Positions 1 to 8,812 of a stretch of 64,000 bases of DNA are shown piece after piece. A program made the position numbers and the translations under genes. The DNA is from a virus. Position 1 is the stretch's first letter. Each line of letters opens with the position of its first letter. The notes under the pieces were generated by a model that worked only from the letters and a program-made list of their open reading frames with translations, did no database searches and was not told where the DNA came from. Where the stretch lies: IMG/VR virus record IMGVR_UViG_3300042691_041259, positions 62,001 to 126,000 of that record; one strand, given 5' to 3'.

Positions 1-992
1 TTATGAATGTCTTCTTTATTTACAACCTTTCCATTGATCTTTACTTGAGACTCGCTGATTTCAATCACTTTGTCTCCTGAGTATAACTTAATCAAGCCTT
101 CAGCCACAATTACGTTATCCCAGGTAAGAATATCAGCTACTGCTTTGAAAGATTCTGGAAGAGCTGTTATCTCATCGCTTGATGCAATGGCAATAGAATT
201 ACCTTCTTTTTTGTATACTTGTGAACCTGCAAGGAAAAACTCGCTGGATTCTGCTATGAAAACTGGTGAATATACTCGGTTGATATTGCAGCTAGTATCG
301 CTTGCTGCTATATGGAAAGCTCTTTCAGATTCAGAAAGAAACTTATGCAGATTTTTTACATTTGGATCAAATAAAAACTGTGAAGCCTTTTCCATGAGCT
401 TTACTCTTGAAGAAGAATTGCGATTGTTCAAATACTCATCTAATTGAGCAGACATTGCTGGCATTAAATAGTTTGAAGTAGAACGCTTAATGTTTTCTAC
501 AATTTTGTAGATTGTAATTTCTTCACGGAATTTCTCAGAATTCTCTGTCAATGATTTCAAACATTCATTAACAGTAGGATCCCAGTTAAATGGTGTGAGG
601 GAAGCGATAACGCTTTCAATAATCATCCATTCTGGTTGTGCAGTCACAGCTTTAAGCTTTTCAAACATATATGAGAAAGCTGGATGCTTTGAGATCTCAG
701 ACTCGCCAATAACAGCAAATGTCTTCTTTACTCCGAGATTGTTTAAGTTTTCGATTCTCTTTTCGATAACGTTCATTGAAATGAACTGCTTTGCAGACTC
801 ATCCTCAATTTTTGACAGACCTTCAATAAGTGTGTTCAAAATATCTGCCTCAAGAACTGAGTTTTCTTCTGCAGAAATAGCATAGGCGTTATTGCTGTCG
901 ATTCGACGGATAGCCTCGTTGCATGCATTAAGTACTGCGGTTGACGTTGTTTTGGTCTGCAGTGTTTCAATTCTATTTCTTAGTGTAGACAT
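1..992 (-). CDS. Hypothetical protein, cut by the left window edge
   Basis: An open frame runs from an ATG at 992 to the window edge without a stop, giving about 330 residues with the C-terminus missing. It begins MSTLRNRIETLQTK and is mostly predicted helical, with no membrane segment, signal peptide or catalytic motif that I recognise. A GATATATAG element lies at 1023-1031, which groups it with the virion-type genes here. It is directly downstream of the gp15-like tail gene, so a structural or assembly role is plausible but unproven. Confidence 0.8.
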   Translation of the reverse strand, partial: MSTLRNRIETLQTKTTSTAVLNACNEAIRRIDSNNAYAISAEENSVLEADILNTLIEGLSKIEDESAKQFISMNVIEKRIENLNNLGVKKTFAVIGESEISKHPAFSYMFEKLKAVTAQPEWMIIESVIASLTPFNWDPTVNECLKSLTENSEKFREEITIYKIVENIKRSTSNYLMPAMSAQLDEYLNNRNSSSRVKLMEKASQFLFDPNVKNLHKFLSESERAFHIAASDTSCNINRVYSPVFIAESSEFFLAGSQVYKKEGNSIAIASSDEITALPESFKAVADILTWDNVIVAEGLIKLYSGDKVIEISESQVKINGKVVNKEDIH

Positions 993-1022
993 GTGCCTTA
1001 TTTTGTTTTTATTTTCTTCTAA

Positions 1023-1031
1023 CTATATATC
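1023..1031 (-). promoter_or_regulatory. Candidate late promoter (GATATATAG)
   Basis: The minus strand reads GATATATAG, 30 bases upstream of the ATG at 992. The same 9-mer recurs before several structural and internal-protein genes. By analogy with the T4 late element TATAAATA it may be a late promoter; this is inferred from recurrence and position only. Confidence 0.45.
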
Positions 1032-1057
1032 TCTCCCTTTTAGCAATCTATGAAACA

Positions 1058-2590
1058 TTACTTGACAGTTATGTGACCATCGATAAGCCCGCCTTGTATT
1101 AAAGTCAAAGGCGAGGATAAGTTAGCGTTGTTTGTTATTTGTATTTCGTTAGTTGCTTCCATTATTTGCTCAACAGTACTACCGATAGGAATACCAGCTC
1201 CTACAACAGGCATACCTATATAGATACCAAGAGCGTCAAGGTTGCCCGCTATTGATATGTTTGGTATAAGATTTGTGAGCATATTTGACCCGTTAGTGGT
1301 CTGTGCCTGAAATTCTATAGGCTTTCTTAAAATTTGCGAGACGCTTTCATTATTTGCGTCCTCTATCAAAAGCTCAAATTTGTTTACCGGAGTAGGATCA
1401 AAATCTGCGCCAACCGCATATACGGTAGATCCTATTATCGTGCCAGCAACTACGTTTGGCGATATTGTTGGCGCTATAGTTGCATGAGACGTATCATTAA
1501 CTATAATGCTATCCGTTCCCAGGTATGTATAACCTCCATTAAGAACTATGATATTTTCTACGTTTCCAAGAGCATTGATGATTGCTCTTAACGAAGCGCC
1601 CTGTCCAGATTGCGTGCTTACAAAAGCTTTTGTTGTTTCTGGTTTGGTTTCCGCTCCACTTGTGTTAAAGAATGGGATGTTCCATGTATAAGACCCAGAG
1701 TTTTTTAGATTTTTGACAATTGGAATCCAATCTGGATTGCCCACTCTTCTATAGTATATGTTAACTCTGGTAATAGGGCCTGTGTTTGTCCATGAAATAA
1801 TCGATTGGCCGGAAGAAAAGTAAATTTCACCATGGCTTGGCGAAGTGATTTCAAATCTTGGAAGATTGTATTTTTCATCAGATTTCCACTCAATGTTTGG
1901 TCCGCCTGGGTAATTCATACGGTTTCCGCCAAATCTTTCCGTAGTTGGATCGGTAACTGGGAAGTATGTTTCCAATTGCAATGGAACGTTGAAAGCAATT
2001 TCTGTTTCTGACTGATACGTGAATTCGAAAGTCTTTTCTATTCCTTGGTCTTCTGGGAATCCTACTTGGCATGGAACACGGAAACCTCTAAACTCTACTG
2101 AAAATACTTGTGTTTTGTAAAAAGTCTCTAGCACCGATTGCTGTATCTTAAAAGCATCAAGAGAAGTATCCGCTACAATCTTTACATCAAAGTTCATTGA
2201 TAGCGGTATTGGATTGATGAATGCGTTATATGTAATAACATCATTGCCAATCTGCTTTACATAATTGCCTCGTACAAATCGGTTAGCCATCATATTGGTG
2301 TTGATGGTACTGGAACTGAGAGTAACTATTCCACGAGGTATTGGATCAACATTTCCATCCACCATCTGAGGAGTCATACATTCATTCCACTGAAGAAAAT
2401 AGTCCTGTAAAAACCTCTCATCTCCACCAAAGTTATAGTAGAAAGGAACTGTCACCGATTTGATATCGGTATCCGAATAGATGTTTTCATACTGAACTTT
2501 ACTATTCAGAAGATTGACTAAACCAACAATCACAGCTCGCGCATGTACATTGTCCGTATTGTACTTATGTAGGTAGTTGGAAGTTGGCAA
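1058..2590 (-). CDS. gp15-like tail completion/sheath stabiliser with Ig-like and repeat domains
   Basis: 510 residues. Residues about 1-235 match the pattern of T4 gp15, which caps the tail and stabilises the contracted sheath: an early SVTVPFYY strand, a segment NPIPLSMNFDVKI followed by an amphipathic helix, then a long beta region ending LQLETYFPV. Beyond that are additions T4 gp15 lacks: an Ig-like domain (about 248-310, pattern ISWTNTGPITRVNIYY ... SYTWNIPF), a GGYTYLGTDSIIV segment, and a C-terminal module with GSNMLTN and GMPVVGAGIPIGSTV that also occurs in the giant structural protein at the right edge. Start preceded by a GATATATAG element. The gp15 assignment rests on pattern similarity, not an alignment. 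Confidence 0.6.
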   Translation of the reverse strand: MPTSNYLHKYNTDNVHARAVIVGLVNLLNSKVQYENIYSDTDIKSVTVPFYYNFGGDERFLQDYFLQWNECMTPQMVDGNVDPIPRGIVTLSSSTINTNMMANRFVRGNYVKQIGNDVITYNAFINPIPLSMNFDVKIVADTSLDAFKIQQSVLETFYKTQVFSVEFRGFRVPCQVGFPEDQGIEKTFEFTYQSETEIAFNVPLQLETYFPVTDPTTERFGGNRMNYPGGPNIEWKSDEKYNLPRFEITSPSHGEIYFSSGQSIISWTNTGPITRVNIYYRRVGNPDWIPIVKNLKNSGSYTWNIPFFNTSGAETKPETTKAFVSTQSGQGASLRAIINALGNVENIIVLNGGYTYLGTDSIIVNDTSHATIAPTISPNVVAGTIIGSTVYAVGADFDPTPVNKFELLIEDANNESVSQILRKPIEFQAQTTNGSNMLTNLIPNISIAGNLDALGIYIGMPVVGAGIPIGSTVEQIMEATNEIQITNNANLSSPLTLIQGGLIDGHITVK

Positions 2591-2605
2591 AACTTAGTGC
2601 TTTTT

Positions 2606-2614
2606 CTATATATC
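2606..2614 (-). promoter_or_regulatory. Candidate late promoter (GATATATAG)
   Basis: GATATATAG on the minus strand, followed by AAAAAG, 15 bases before the ATG at 2590 of the tail completion gene. It lies between this gene and the gp46 stop. Promoter status is inferred from the repeated motif. Confidence 0.45.
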
Positions 2615-4291
2615 TTAGCTAACCGGTTCAATACTTAGTTCAGAGAACCCGTTCTTCTTTTCAATTTCCACTCGGTAGTTAAATAGCTCAGTAGGTAAGC
2701 TACTATGGTTGATTACAAATGTATGCAGACCTAGTTCTCGAGAAGTATTTGATAGCACTCCTAAAATATGCCAGATTCCATCGGAATCAATAGATGAAAA
2801 GATTTCGTCTAGGAAAATGAGGTTCAGTCCATGAAACTTAATTTTCATAATTTTGATCAAGGCAATAAGGACCGCAAAGTCAACCTTCTTTCGCTCGCCC
2901 GTGCTTAATTGGTCTACGGAAACATCGTATCCCATGTGCATAATTTTTACGCCAAAGTCTTCTCCAAATGTAACTCGATAGTCTACGTTAAGATCCTTTA
3001 GAACTTTACGGACTTCCTGGTTGAGAACCGGTACGATCCTTTTAATGGCTGACAGCTTTACTCCTCGGTCTCCAAAGACTTCCTCAATTATTTTATAGAA
3101 ATGAGCCTTCTTTTCTTCCTCATCCTTTTTCTTGATAGCTTCTTCTCGCTTACGACCAGAATCCTCAATGATATTTTTAAGGGAGCTGGTTTGTTCATCT
3201 TTTATCAGCTCGTCAGAAAGAGAACCAAGATCTTTTTGTAAAGCCAAAATTTTGGCTCGAGCTGTAGTCTTCTTATTATTAAGATCCGTTTTGATTTCAG
3301 AAATCTTTTTGCCACTTTCGTCAAGCTTCTTTTGAGATTCCCGTATGTCACCAAGTTCTTTTTCAATTTCCACCGACTCTTCCGCAATCTGTTCTAAAAG
3401 ATTTTTGTGGTAGTCAGTATGCAAGTCACTTCCGCAAGTAGGACAGCAGTCATTGTTATACAAGGTTTCTTTCTCTTTCCGGGTCCTCAGTTCATACTGT
3501 TTTTCGGTAAGTTGCTTTCCAATCTCTCTAAGAGAAGCCTTTAAGGTTCCTTCGCGTTCTTCTACCTCAGTCAGCCTAATATCGGCTTCCTTAATATACG
3601 CCTGCACTTTTTGAATGCTTTCAATCAATTGAGTTTTCTTTTCCTCATCGGCAGACTTTAACTTTTCAAAAAGTATCTGCAGCTCATCAGAAGAAGTTTC
3701 AATGGATCTTTCCAAAACCGAAATCTCGGTTTCAACATTGGTGATACTTTCGCGAATTGTTTTGATGTGTTCCTTTACATGCCACCTCATAATTCCAAGC
3801 ATTTCTAGTCCAAAAAGCTTGTCAATAATTAGACGCTTATCGTACGGAGACATTCCCAAGAACGACTTAAAGTCGTTAATTGAGAGCGAAACTATATTGT
3901 TAAAAATGTAGTATGGCATTCCCAGGATCTCTTCCTCAAGAAACTCTTGCACATTTCTCTTCCCTGCCTGGTCATATTCCTTTCCATTGATAGAAACTCG
4001 GAAAAAGTTAGGGGCAAGTCCGCGTTCAATAGAAACTTCAACGCCTGCCATTTTTTCCACTACAATTTTCACATACATATTTCCATTGAAGCGGTTAGGA
4101 ATATCCCGGTTCTTCTTATTATCCAGCTTTCCATAAAGGCCGTACTTGATAACATCGGATATGGTGGATTTGCCAGCGCCATTATGGCCAGTCACTACAT
4201 AAAAGGCTCCTTGGTTTGGATCAAATTGGATTTTTTGTAGTCGGTTCCCGTATGAGCCGAAGTTCTTAAAAGCAATTTCTTTTATTTTCAT
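2615..4291 (-). CDS. 46: gp46-like recombination nuclease subunit (SbcC/Rad50-type ATPase)
   Basis: 558 residues, close to T4 gp46. It is an ABC-type ATPase that partners the gp47 nuclease to resect DNA ends for recombination-dependent replication. Visible: Walker A GHNGAGKS (35-42), a coiled coil (about 180-275) leading to a zinc hook CPTCG (283-287), a returning coiled coil, the ABC signature LSTGERKK (from 462) and Walker B LNLIFLDE (489-496), with a terminal switch histidine in VINHSS. The start overlaps the gp47 stop as ATGA, implying translational coupling. All domains are intact. Confidence 0.95.
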   Translation of the reverse strand: MKIKEIAFKNFGSYGNRLQKIQFDPNQGAFYVVTGHNGAGKSTISDVIKYGLYGKLDNKKNRDIPNRFNGNMYVKIVVEKMAGVEVSIERGLAPNFFRVSINGKEYDQAGKRNVQEFLEEEILGMPYYIFNNIVSLSINDFKSFLGMSPYDKRLIIDKLFGLEMLGIMRWHVKEHIKTIRESITNVETEISVLERSIETSSDELQILFEKLKSADEEKKTQLIESIQKVQAYIKEADIRLTEVEEREGTLKASLREIGKQLTEKQYELRTRKEKETLYNNDCCPTCGSDLHTDYHKNLLEQIAEESVEIEKELGDIRESQKKLDESGKKISEIKTDLNNKKTTARAKILALQKDLGSLSDELIKDEQTSSLKNIIEDSGRKREEAIKKKDEEEKKAHFYKIIEEVFGDRGVKLSAIKRIVPVLNQEVRKVLKDLNVDYRVTFGEDFGVKIMHMGYDVSVDQLSTGERKKVDFAVLIALIKIMKIKFHGLNLIFLDEIFSSIDSDGIWHILGVLSNTSRELGLHTFVINHSSLPTELFNYRVEIEKKNGFSELSIEPVS

Positions 4292-5373
4292 TCGGTGGTT
4301 CCTTTACTTAGATTTTGAAGTGTTTTGTTGTAAAACTGTGTGGAAGCTTTAAACAACTTTTCTTTTAGAGCATCATTGTATGGCAGAGTTTGGATATGCA
4401 TTTCAATCATTCTCAAGAGATTGATTTCCTCAGTCTCTACCGGCAAGTCTTCATCGTTCTCAGATTCAACCGTGGTTATTACATAGTTAAGTTTACGGTA
4501 ACCGGTAAAAGCCTCGGTAAACATGGAAAACGGAAACCATGAAGCCCAGGTTGCATCCACCATTACATCCACATAGTTATTAAAGAACATTTTCTGCAAG
4601 TCTTCTATTGACTGATCCATGAGCCAAGCCAATTTGTATTTTACAAACTTAGGTGAATGTTCATTAACAAACTGTTGTTCTTCCAGCGTTTCCAAGTCCA
4701 ACAGCCAAACGCTTTTAGTATTTCCGTTATCGCTTCGGGTGAGCTGATATGGAGATCCAAGCATTCGAACATTTTTAAAAGACTGTGCCCAGTGAATGTG
4801 GCCTGAATAAACCTTTTGAAAGTTTTTGAAAGTATCAACATCGTTTCCTTCTTCTACCTTTTGAGTCTTATTGAAGGTGAATCCTCGGATATCCGTGTGA
4901 CAGAATACCAGATCAGCATAGTTCTCTGGGTTATTAAGGACTTCAGATTCTGCTTCATGTCCATCACGCCATGGCATCATTAAAGCAGTGCGCTTTCCGA
5001 ACCGAACCTTTGCAGGCTCTTCAAATACATGTATGTTTGGATTGTTTTTGAAGATCCTTAATGAATTGATTTCATTAGAACTCTTCATAAAGATATCGTG
5101 ATTGCCTATAATCATATAGGTAGGCAATATTGATGCTACGTCTTCAAAAATTGCAATGCCTTTGTTCATTACATATAGGTTAATTGACTGACGAGAGTCA
5201 AATACATCCCCACAATGAACTAATACATCTCCGGGCTGATAGTGTTCTTTCAGTATTGGAATAAAAAAGTCTCGAAAATAAGACTCAATATTGTCCATCC
5301 ACTCTCGAGAATTTGATCTCACACCCAAGTGAGTATCGCTAATCAGCCATATACGTTTTGCATCAATAGTCAT
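4288..5373 (-). CDS. 47: gp47-like recombination nuclease subunit (SbcD/Mre11-type)
   Basis: 361 residues from the ATG at 5373. A manganese-dependent metallophosphoesterase that works with gp46 to process DNA ends. The phosphoesterase motifs appear in order: DTHLG (13-17), HCGDVFD, GNHD, CHTD and GHIH. An upstream in-frame ATG at 5424 would add 17 residues overlapping the preceding gene; I prefer 5373 because it lies just past the preceding stop at 5375 and puts the first motif at the usual distance from the N-terminus. Stop overlaps the gp46 start. Confidence 0.93.
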   Translation of the reverse strand: MTIDAKRIWLISDTHLGVRSNSREWMDNIESYFRDFFIPILKEHYQPGDVLVHCGDVFDSRQSINLYVMNKGIAIFEDVASILPTYMIIGNHDIFMKSSNEINSLRIFKNNPNIHVFEEPAKVRFGKRTALMMPWRDGHEAESEVLNNPENYADLVFCHTDIRGFTFNKTQKVEEGNDVDTFKNFQKVYSGHIHWAQSFKNVRMLGSPYQLTRSDNGNTKSVWLLDLETLEEQQFVNEHSPKFVKYKLAWLMDQSIEDLQKMFFNNYVDVMVDATWASWFPFSMFTEAFTGYRKLNYVITTVESENDEDLPVETEEINLLRMIEMHIQTLPYNDALKEKLFKASTQFYNKTLQNLSKGTTE

Positions 5374-5374
5374 A

Positions 5375-5797
5375 TTAGAAAAGTCTGTGTATTTTTTTCT
5401 TTTTGAAAATGCCGTACTCCTCATCCATCTCTTTCAATAAGACTTCTTTATGTTTAACGCTCATTTCTCGGTAAAGAACTTCGTAACCCATTTCCATAAA
5501 GTCGGCTACTGCGATAAACTTTTCCATTAAGCGCATGTCGCGAGTTTTATCCAGTTCAATCTCAAAGTAGTAAAAGATTTTGCAGGAGTCTCCTTTTGGA
5601 ATTTTTCGGTTGGCAACGTATGATTGATAAAACGGAGCAGTTTTGAAAATTTCCAGTAACAATTGCTGCACTTCCATTGAAGTGTACTCATCCATTACAT
5701 CAAAGCTGTCCGGAGTATCAATCCTCATTTTAGGAAACGGCTCATACTCGATTTCTCCTGTATTGTACCGGTTGTTAAAGATTTTGTCTTCTTTCAT
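5375..5797 (-). CDS. Hypothetical protein between helicase and gp47
   Basis: 140 residues, MKEDKIFNNRYNTGEIEYEP..., charged and soluble-looking, without a motif I recognise. It begins just after the helicase stop at 5799 and ends just before the gp47 start, so it is part of the same tightly packed replication/recombination operon. A role as a replisome accessory factor is possible from position only. Confidence 0.75.
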   Translation of the reverse strand: MKEDKIFNNRYNTGEIEYEPFPKMRIDTPDSFDVMDEYTSMEVQQLLLEIFKTAPFYQSYVANRKIPKGDSCKIFYYFEIELDKTRDMRLMEKFIAVADFMEMGYEVLYREMSVKHKEVLLKEMDEEYGIFKKKKIHRLF

Positions 5798-5798
5798 G

Positions 5799-7100
5799 TT
5801 ACTCAGTTATTATTTCAGTTGTTGCATCTTCGGTGATGCGCATATAATCGTAATCGATTAAGAATTTCTTTCGGCTATTCTTGTAGCCATCATCACGGTT
5901 TGCCAGAAGCTTTAATGTATATTCCCGGTTTGCGTGCATGATCTCGTCTTGAATGATACCAAACATGGCATCCACCGTATGACCTAATGCAGAAGACTCG
6001 CTAATGTTGGTAATGGAAAGATCCGTTGAGCCAAAGCCTGAGCGGTTTACCTGTGTTGCGGTTACAATTGCCCAGTCGTTTCTCATTGCCATTGCCCTGA
6101 GATCTTCCGCAATCTGCTTGATCTTCATGTACATATTCTCGGAATTTGGATTTCGCCAGTTCTTCAAGATATTTACATAGTCGAGTACAATCAATTTAAA
6201 CTTGATGCCTTTAGTTTCCTCCATTTTCTTTAAGTACTTTTCCACATCGGGAACGCCAGCAGAGGATGTTGGAAATTCTTTTACCCAAAGTTTACCAGGA
6301 ACTTTAAGACTATCATAACCCACATTACCAAGTTTCTTCTTCATGGAAACTTCATCTCTGGACTTATCATTATAGTCACGCATAGAAATTCCCAAAAGGT
6401 TTGCACCTAAACGTTTGATAAGTTTTCGGTCCCGCATCTCAAGAGAGATTACCGCAGTGTTATGACCTTCCCGAACACTATTGGCCGCAAGATTAGCAAG
6501 CCAGATTGACTTACCGATTTTCATTTCACCAATAAAACAGAATAGTGCTTTAGAATAAAAGCCACCACCAAGAACTAAATCAAGATAGCCATACCCGGTG
6601 GTAAATGTATCCTTTGTTGGCTGTAAGTGAGAATCAGGATTAAAGAAGTCAAGACCTTCGTCAAATCCAAACTCGATAGAGTTTCTTTCGTTAACGATTT
6701 CCTTTACCTTTGATACGATTTCCTTAATGTTTTCTGCCGTTACCTTAGTGGTTTTTAAGTAACTGATTACATCAAAGATAGAAGTGTCCAGGTTCTTATA
6801 CTCAATCCAGGATTCCGTGGTTTCCTTCAGCCATTCTTCCTCGTATTCTGTCAGGTTTACATCAAACAGCGATACTAGATTGGTTTCGGATAGAGTTTCC
6901 TCTAGGCCTTGCATTTTGGCAAGTTCCAATATCTGATGACGAGTCGGAGCGTCGTGATACTTTGTGCAGAATTCCCTGCTCAGTTCATATACCTTTTTGA
7001 TTAAGCCGGATTCAAAAAAGCGTGGATCAACCACGCCTTGAAGTTCACGATTTTGTAAAAGATAATGAAAGAAGATTTTTTCTAGGTGTACGGATGTCAT
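5799..7100 (-). CDS. 41: Replicative DNA helicase, gp41/DnaB type
   Basis: About 433 residues from the ATG at 7100. A RecA-fold hexameric helicase that unwinds the lagging strand and works with the gp61-type primase. The C-terminal domain shows Walker A GEMKIGKS, Walker B LIVLDYVNIL, the downstream ATQVNRSG (sensor/DNA-binding loop region) and SALGHTVDAMFGI. The N-terminal part is a helical domain as in DnaB. A start at 7151 is open but overlaps the preceding gene; 7100 gives the conventional MTSVHLEKIFFHYLL opening and has a TGAATATAA element just upstream. Confidence 0.92.
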   Translation of the reverse strand: MTSVHLEKIFFHYLLQNRELQGVVDPRFFESGLIKKVYELSREFCTKYHDAPTRHQILELAKMQGLEETLSETNLVSLFDVNLTEYEEEWLKETTESWIEYKNLDTSIFDVISYLKTTKVTAENIKEIVSKVKEIVNERNSIEFGFDEGLDFFNPDSHLQPTKDTFTTGYGYLDLVLGGGFYSKALFCFIGEMKIGKSIWLANLAANSVREGHNTAVISLEMRDRKLIKRLGANLLGISMRDYNDKSRDEVSMKKKLGNVGYDSLKVPGKLWVKEFPTSSAGVPDVEKYLKKMEETKGIKFKLIVLDYVNILKNWRNPNSENMYMKIKQIAEDLRAMAMRNDWAIVTATQVNRSGFGSTDLSITNISESSALGHTVDAMFGIIQDEIMHANREYTLKLLANRDDGYKNSRKKFLIDYDYMRITEDATTEIITE

Positions 7101-7107
7101 ATAACAA

Positions 7108-7116
7108 TTATATTCA
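7108..7116 (-). promoter_or_regulatory. Candidate early/middle upstream element (TGAATATAA)
   Basis: TGAATATAA on the minus strand, 7 bases before the helicase ATG at 7100. The same 9-mer precedes the clamp, topoisomerase, dUTPase and SSB genes. Here it lies very close to the ATG, so a promoter would give a very short leader; it could instead act in translation initiation. Confidence 0.3.
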
Positions 7117-7141
7117 CATTTAGGATAAGGTTTCAGATGTA

Positions 7142-7426
7142 CTATATCCAAGGATGCTTGGCCACTCGGTAAGCTCCTTCAGTAAATTCTAGCCAGCCTT
7201 CTTTCTGAAGCTTTGGCAAGGAATCTGCCAAATCCTCTTCTTCCAGGCGGGTAGTGACTTCTCTTAAAATGTCTTTTGCAATAAACGGCTCGGTAAGCTT
7301 TTCTCGTTCGCTAAGCACCGTTACAATTTCATACAAAAGATCAATGGTCGATGGGTACCCATCGACCATTTTGTATACCTCAAGCGCGTATTTTGCCTGA
7401 AGCTTGTTTCTATCAATTCTCATCAT
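7142..7426 (-). CDS. Hypothetical protein downstream of UvsX, possibly winged-helix
   Basis: 94 residues, helix-rich with a C-terminal segment (EGWLEFTEGAYRVAKHPW) that looks like the wing of a winged-helix fold; this is a guess from pattern. The start overlaps the UvsX stop region and the end overlaps the longest possible helicase start. Its 5' part contains a perfect 28-bp palindrome (7343-7370), encoding MVDGYPSTI, which probably serves a second purpose at RNA or DNA level. It could be a helicase-loading or recombination accessory protein by position. Confidence 0.75.
   Translation of the reverse strand: MMRIDRNKLQAKYALEVYKMVDGYPSTIDLLYEIVTVLSEREKLTEPFIAKDILREVTTRLEEEDLADSLPKLQKEGWLEFTEGAYRVAKHPWI
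7343..7370 (-). terminator. Perfect 28-bp palindrome inside the gene after UvsX; likely hairpin terminator/attenuator
   Basis: The half-site AATGGTCGATGGGT is followed directly by its exact reverse complement. As RNA it gives a 12-bp stem with a GUAC loop. On the minus strand it lies 42 bases after the UvsX stop, inside the next coding sequence, followed by GATCTTTTG, a weak T-rich tail. Termination or attenuation after UvsX is likely; a dimeric protein-binding site is the alternative. Confidence 0.5.
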
Positions 7427-8642
7427 CTTGTATCAGATCACTAATTTCTTCGTTCTCGATATCTCCAAGCGATGCTATATTTGGCAGCTTAAACATATTT
7501 TGAATGAACGTTTCATCAAGTTGTTTTAACAGCTCCTTAGTAAATACTTTTGCTGTGAAGAGTTCTTGTGGCTTAATTACATCGAATAGGTGAGCAACCG
7601 CAATAGTTCTTGAAGTTTCTTTTGCTTCCAAGTAAAACTTATCCTCAGTGCCATCCTCATTCTTGCGAATAATCTCAGTAGCTTTTACTTCGGCATGCTT
7701 TGGATTGTCTTCTTTGTAATACTTCAGGAAGTCCTTTTCCGCAAGCAGCTTTCCTCTTTGGATTCCACAGTTTTCCCAGCTTAAAAATTGCTCCAGTCCA
7801 ACATAAGGATTCATACCTTTGTAGAAGCTGATGTGAAACTTGATAGGTAATGGACGAGCAAAACGGTTTTTTGCAGGCTTTGAAGTTACAATGATACCAG
7901 TCTTATTGGTTCCATCTTCTTTCAGTCCAGCCTTTGAAAGCTGTAAGATTACTGATGCATTATAGATTGCACCGCCTCCACCTGAAATTGTTTGCCCTGG
8001 AACATATGAACCGATAGTTGCATACGTGTGGTTAGTGAATACAAATGGAATTTTTAATTCTGCCAGGTCAGCTGTGATAACACGGAAGAGAGAACGCAAT
8101 TCCTGCTGCTTGGTCATATCTCGTTTGTCCGAACCGCTGATAGCATCGGAACGCTCTTTTGTAGTTGCCAGGTTACCCAAAGAGTCTAGTACCAACATAA
8201 TTTTTGGAAGCGCCTTTCCACCTTCTTTTGCTTTTTTCAATTGGTCGCATAGGTGAGCAACAAACTGTCGAACTTCAAGTGGAGTACTTACAGGTTGGTA
8301 GCGAAACTTTTCTGGATCCACGCCAAAATTTTGAATTATGTCCTGGTCCACCGCTGCTTCAGAATCGCAGTAAATGATATTGTAATCCATCTCCTGTGCT
8401 TCACGACAGATGTTTAACGCCAAGAAAGTTTTGCCAGTTCCAGACTCGCCAGCCAAGCAGATTGAACGGCTATTTGGAATACCACCAAAAAGAGATCCAC
8501 TCAGCTGAGCATTGAGTAGATAGTTTCCTGTGCTAATCCATTCATCAATTCGTGAGTATGAATTATTTGAAATTACCGATCCTTTAGAGTTGATTTTGGT
8601 CAGTTGTTCGTCGAGTTCGTTGAATGAGAATTCTTTTGCCAT
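7413..8642 (-). CDS. uvsX: UvsX-type recombinase (RecA/Rad51 family)
   Basis: 409 residues, similar to T4 UvsX. It forms filaments on single-stranded DNA and drives strand exchange in recombination-dependent replication and repair. Walker A GESGTGKT (65-72), Walker B IMLVLDSLGNL, and the DNA-contact region SGGGGAIYNAS are visible, and the C-terminus is acidic (LGDIENEEISDLIQDDEN) as in recombinases regulated by SSB partners. A 54-residue gene precedes it and a hairpin-containing gene follows. Confidence 0.93.
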   Translation of the reverse strand: MAKEFSFNELDEQLTKINSKGSVISNNSYSRIDEWISTGNYLLNAQLSGSLFGGIPNSRSICLAGESGTGKTFLALNICREAQEMDYNIIYCDSEAAVDQDIIQNFGVDPEKFRYQPVSTPLEVRQFVAHLCDQLKKAKEGGKALPKIMLVLDSLGNLATTKERSDAISGSDKRDMTKQQELRSLFRVITADLAELKIPFVFTNHTYATIGSYVPGQTISGGGGAIYNASVILQLSKAGLKEDGTNKTGIIVTSKPAKNRFARPLPIKFHISFYKGMNPYVGLEQFLSWENCGIQRGKLLAEKDFLKYYKEDNPKHAEVKATEIIRKNEDGTEDKFYLEAKETSRTIAVAHLFDVIKPQELFTAKVFTKELLKQLDETFIQNMFKLPNIASLGDIENEEISDLIQDDEN

Positions 8643-8646
8643 TATT

Positions 8647-8811
8647 TTACTTTATTTTTTTGACTTCCATCAAAATTAGTTCTAGATCAGTTATTACTGA
8701 GTACAATGGGTTTGATGGCTTGTTTTCGTATTCAATTTTTGCTAAGCTAATAGCGGCTGCAATGTTTCTTTCAATTGCATCAAAATTGGTTTCTTCTTTT
8801 TTCTTTGCCAT
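8647..8811 (-). CDS. Small hypothetical protein, 54 aa
   Basis: An ATG at 8811 opens a 54-codon frame (MAKKKEETNFDAIERN... ending MEVKKIK) with TAA at 8647-8649. It exactly fills the gap between the polymerase C-terminal gene (stop at 8813) and UvsX (start at 8642), with no overlap, which supports it as real. Helical, with basic ends. Function unknown. Confidence 0.65.
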   Translation of the reverse strand: MAKKKEETNFDAIERNIAAAISLAKIEYENKPSNPLYSVITDLELILMEVKKIK

Positions 8812-8812
8812 A

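Noticed and set aside
595-885. Plus-strand open frame of 96 codons
   Set aside because: It lies wholly inside the minus-strand gene ending at 992, has no independent support, and reads as a shadow of that gene.
4288-5424. Longer gp47 start at 5424
   Set aside because: It adds 17 residues unlike the family and overlaps the preceding gene by 50 bases; the ATG at 5373 fits better.
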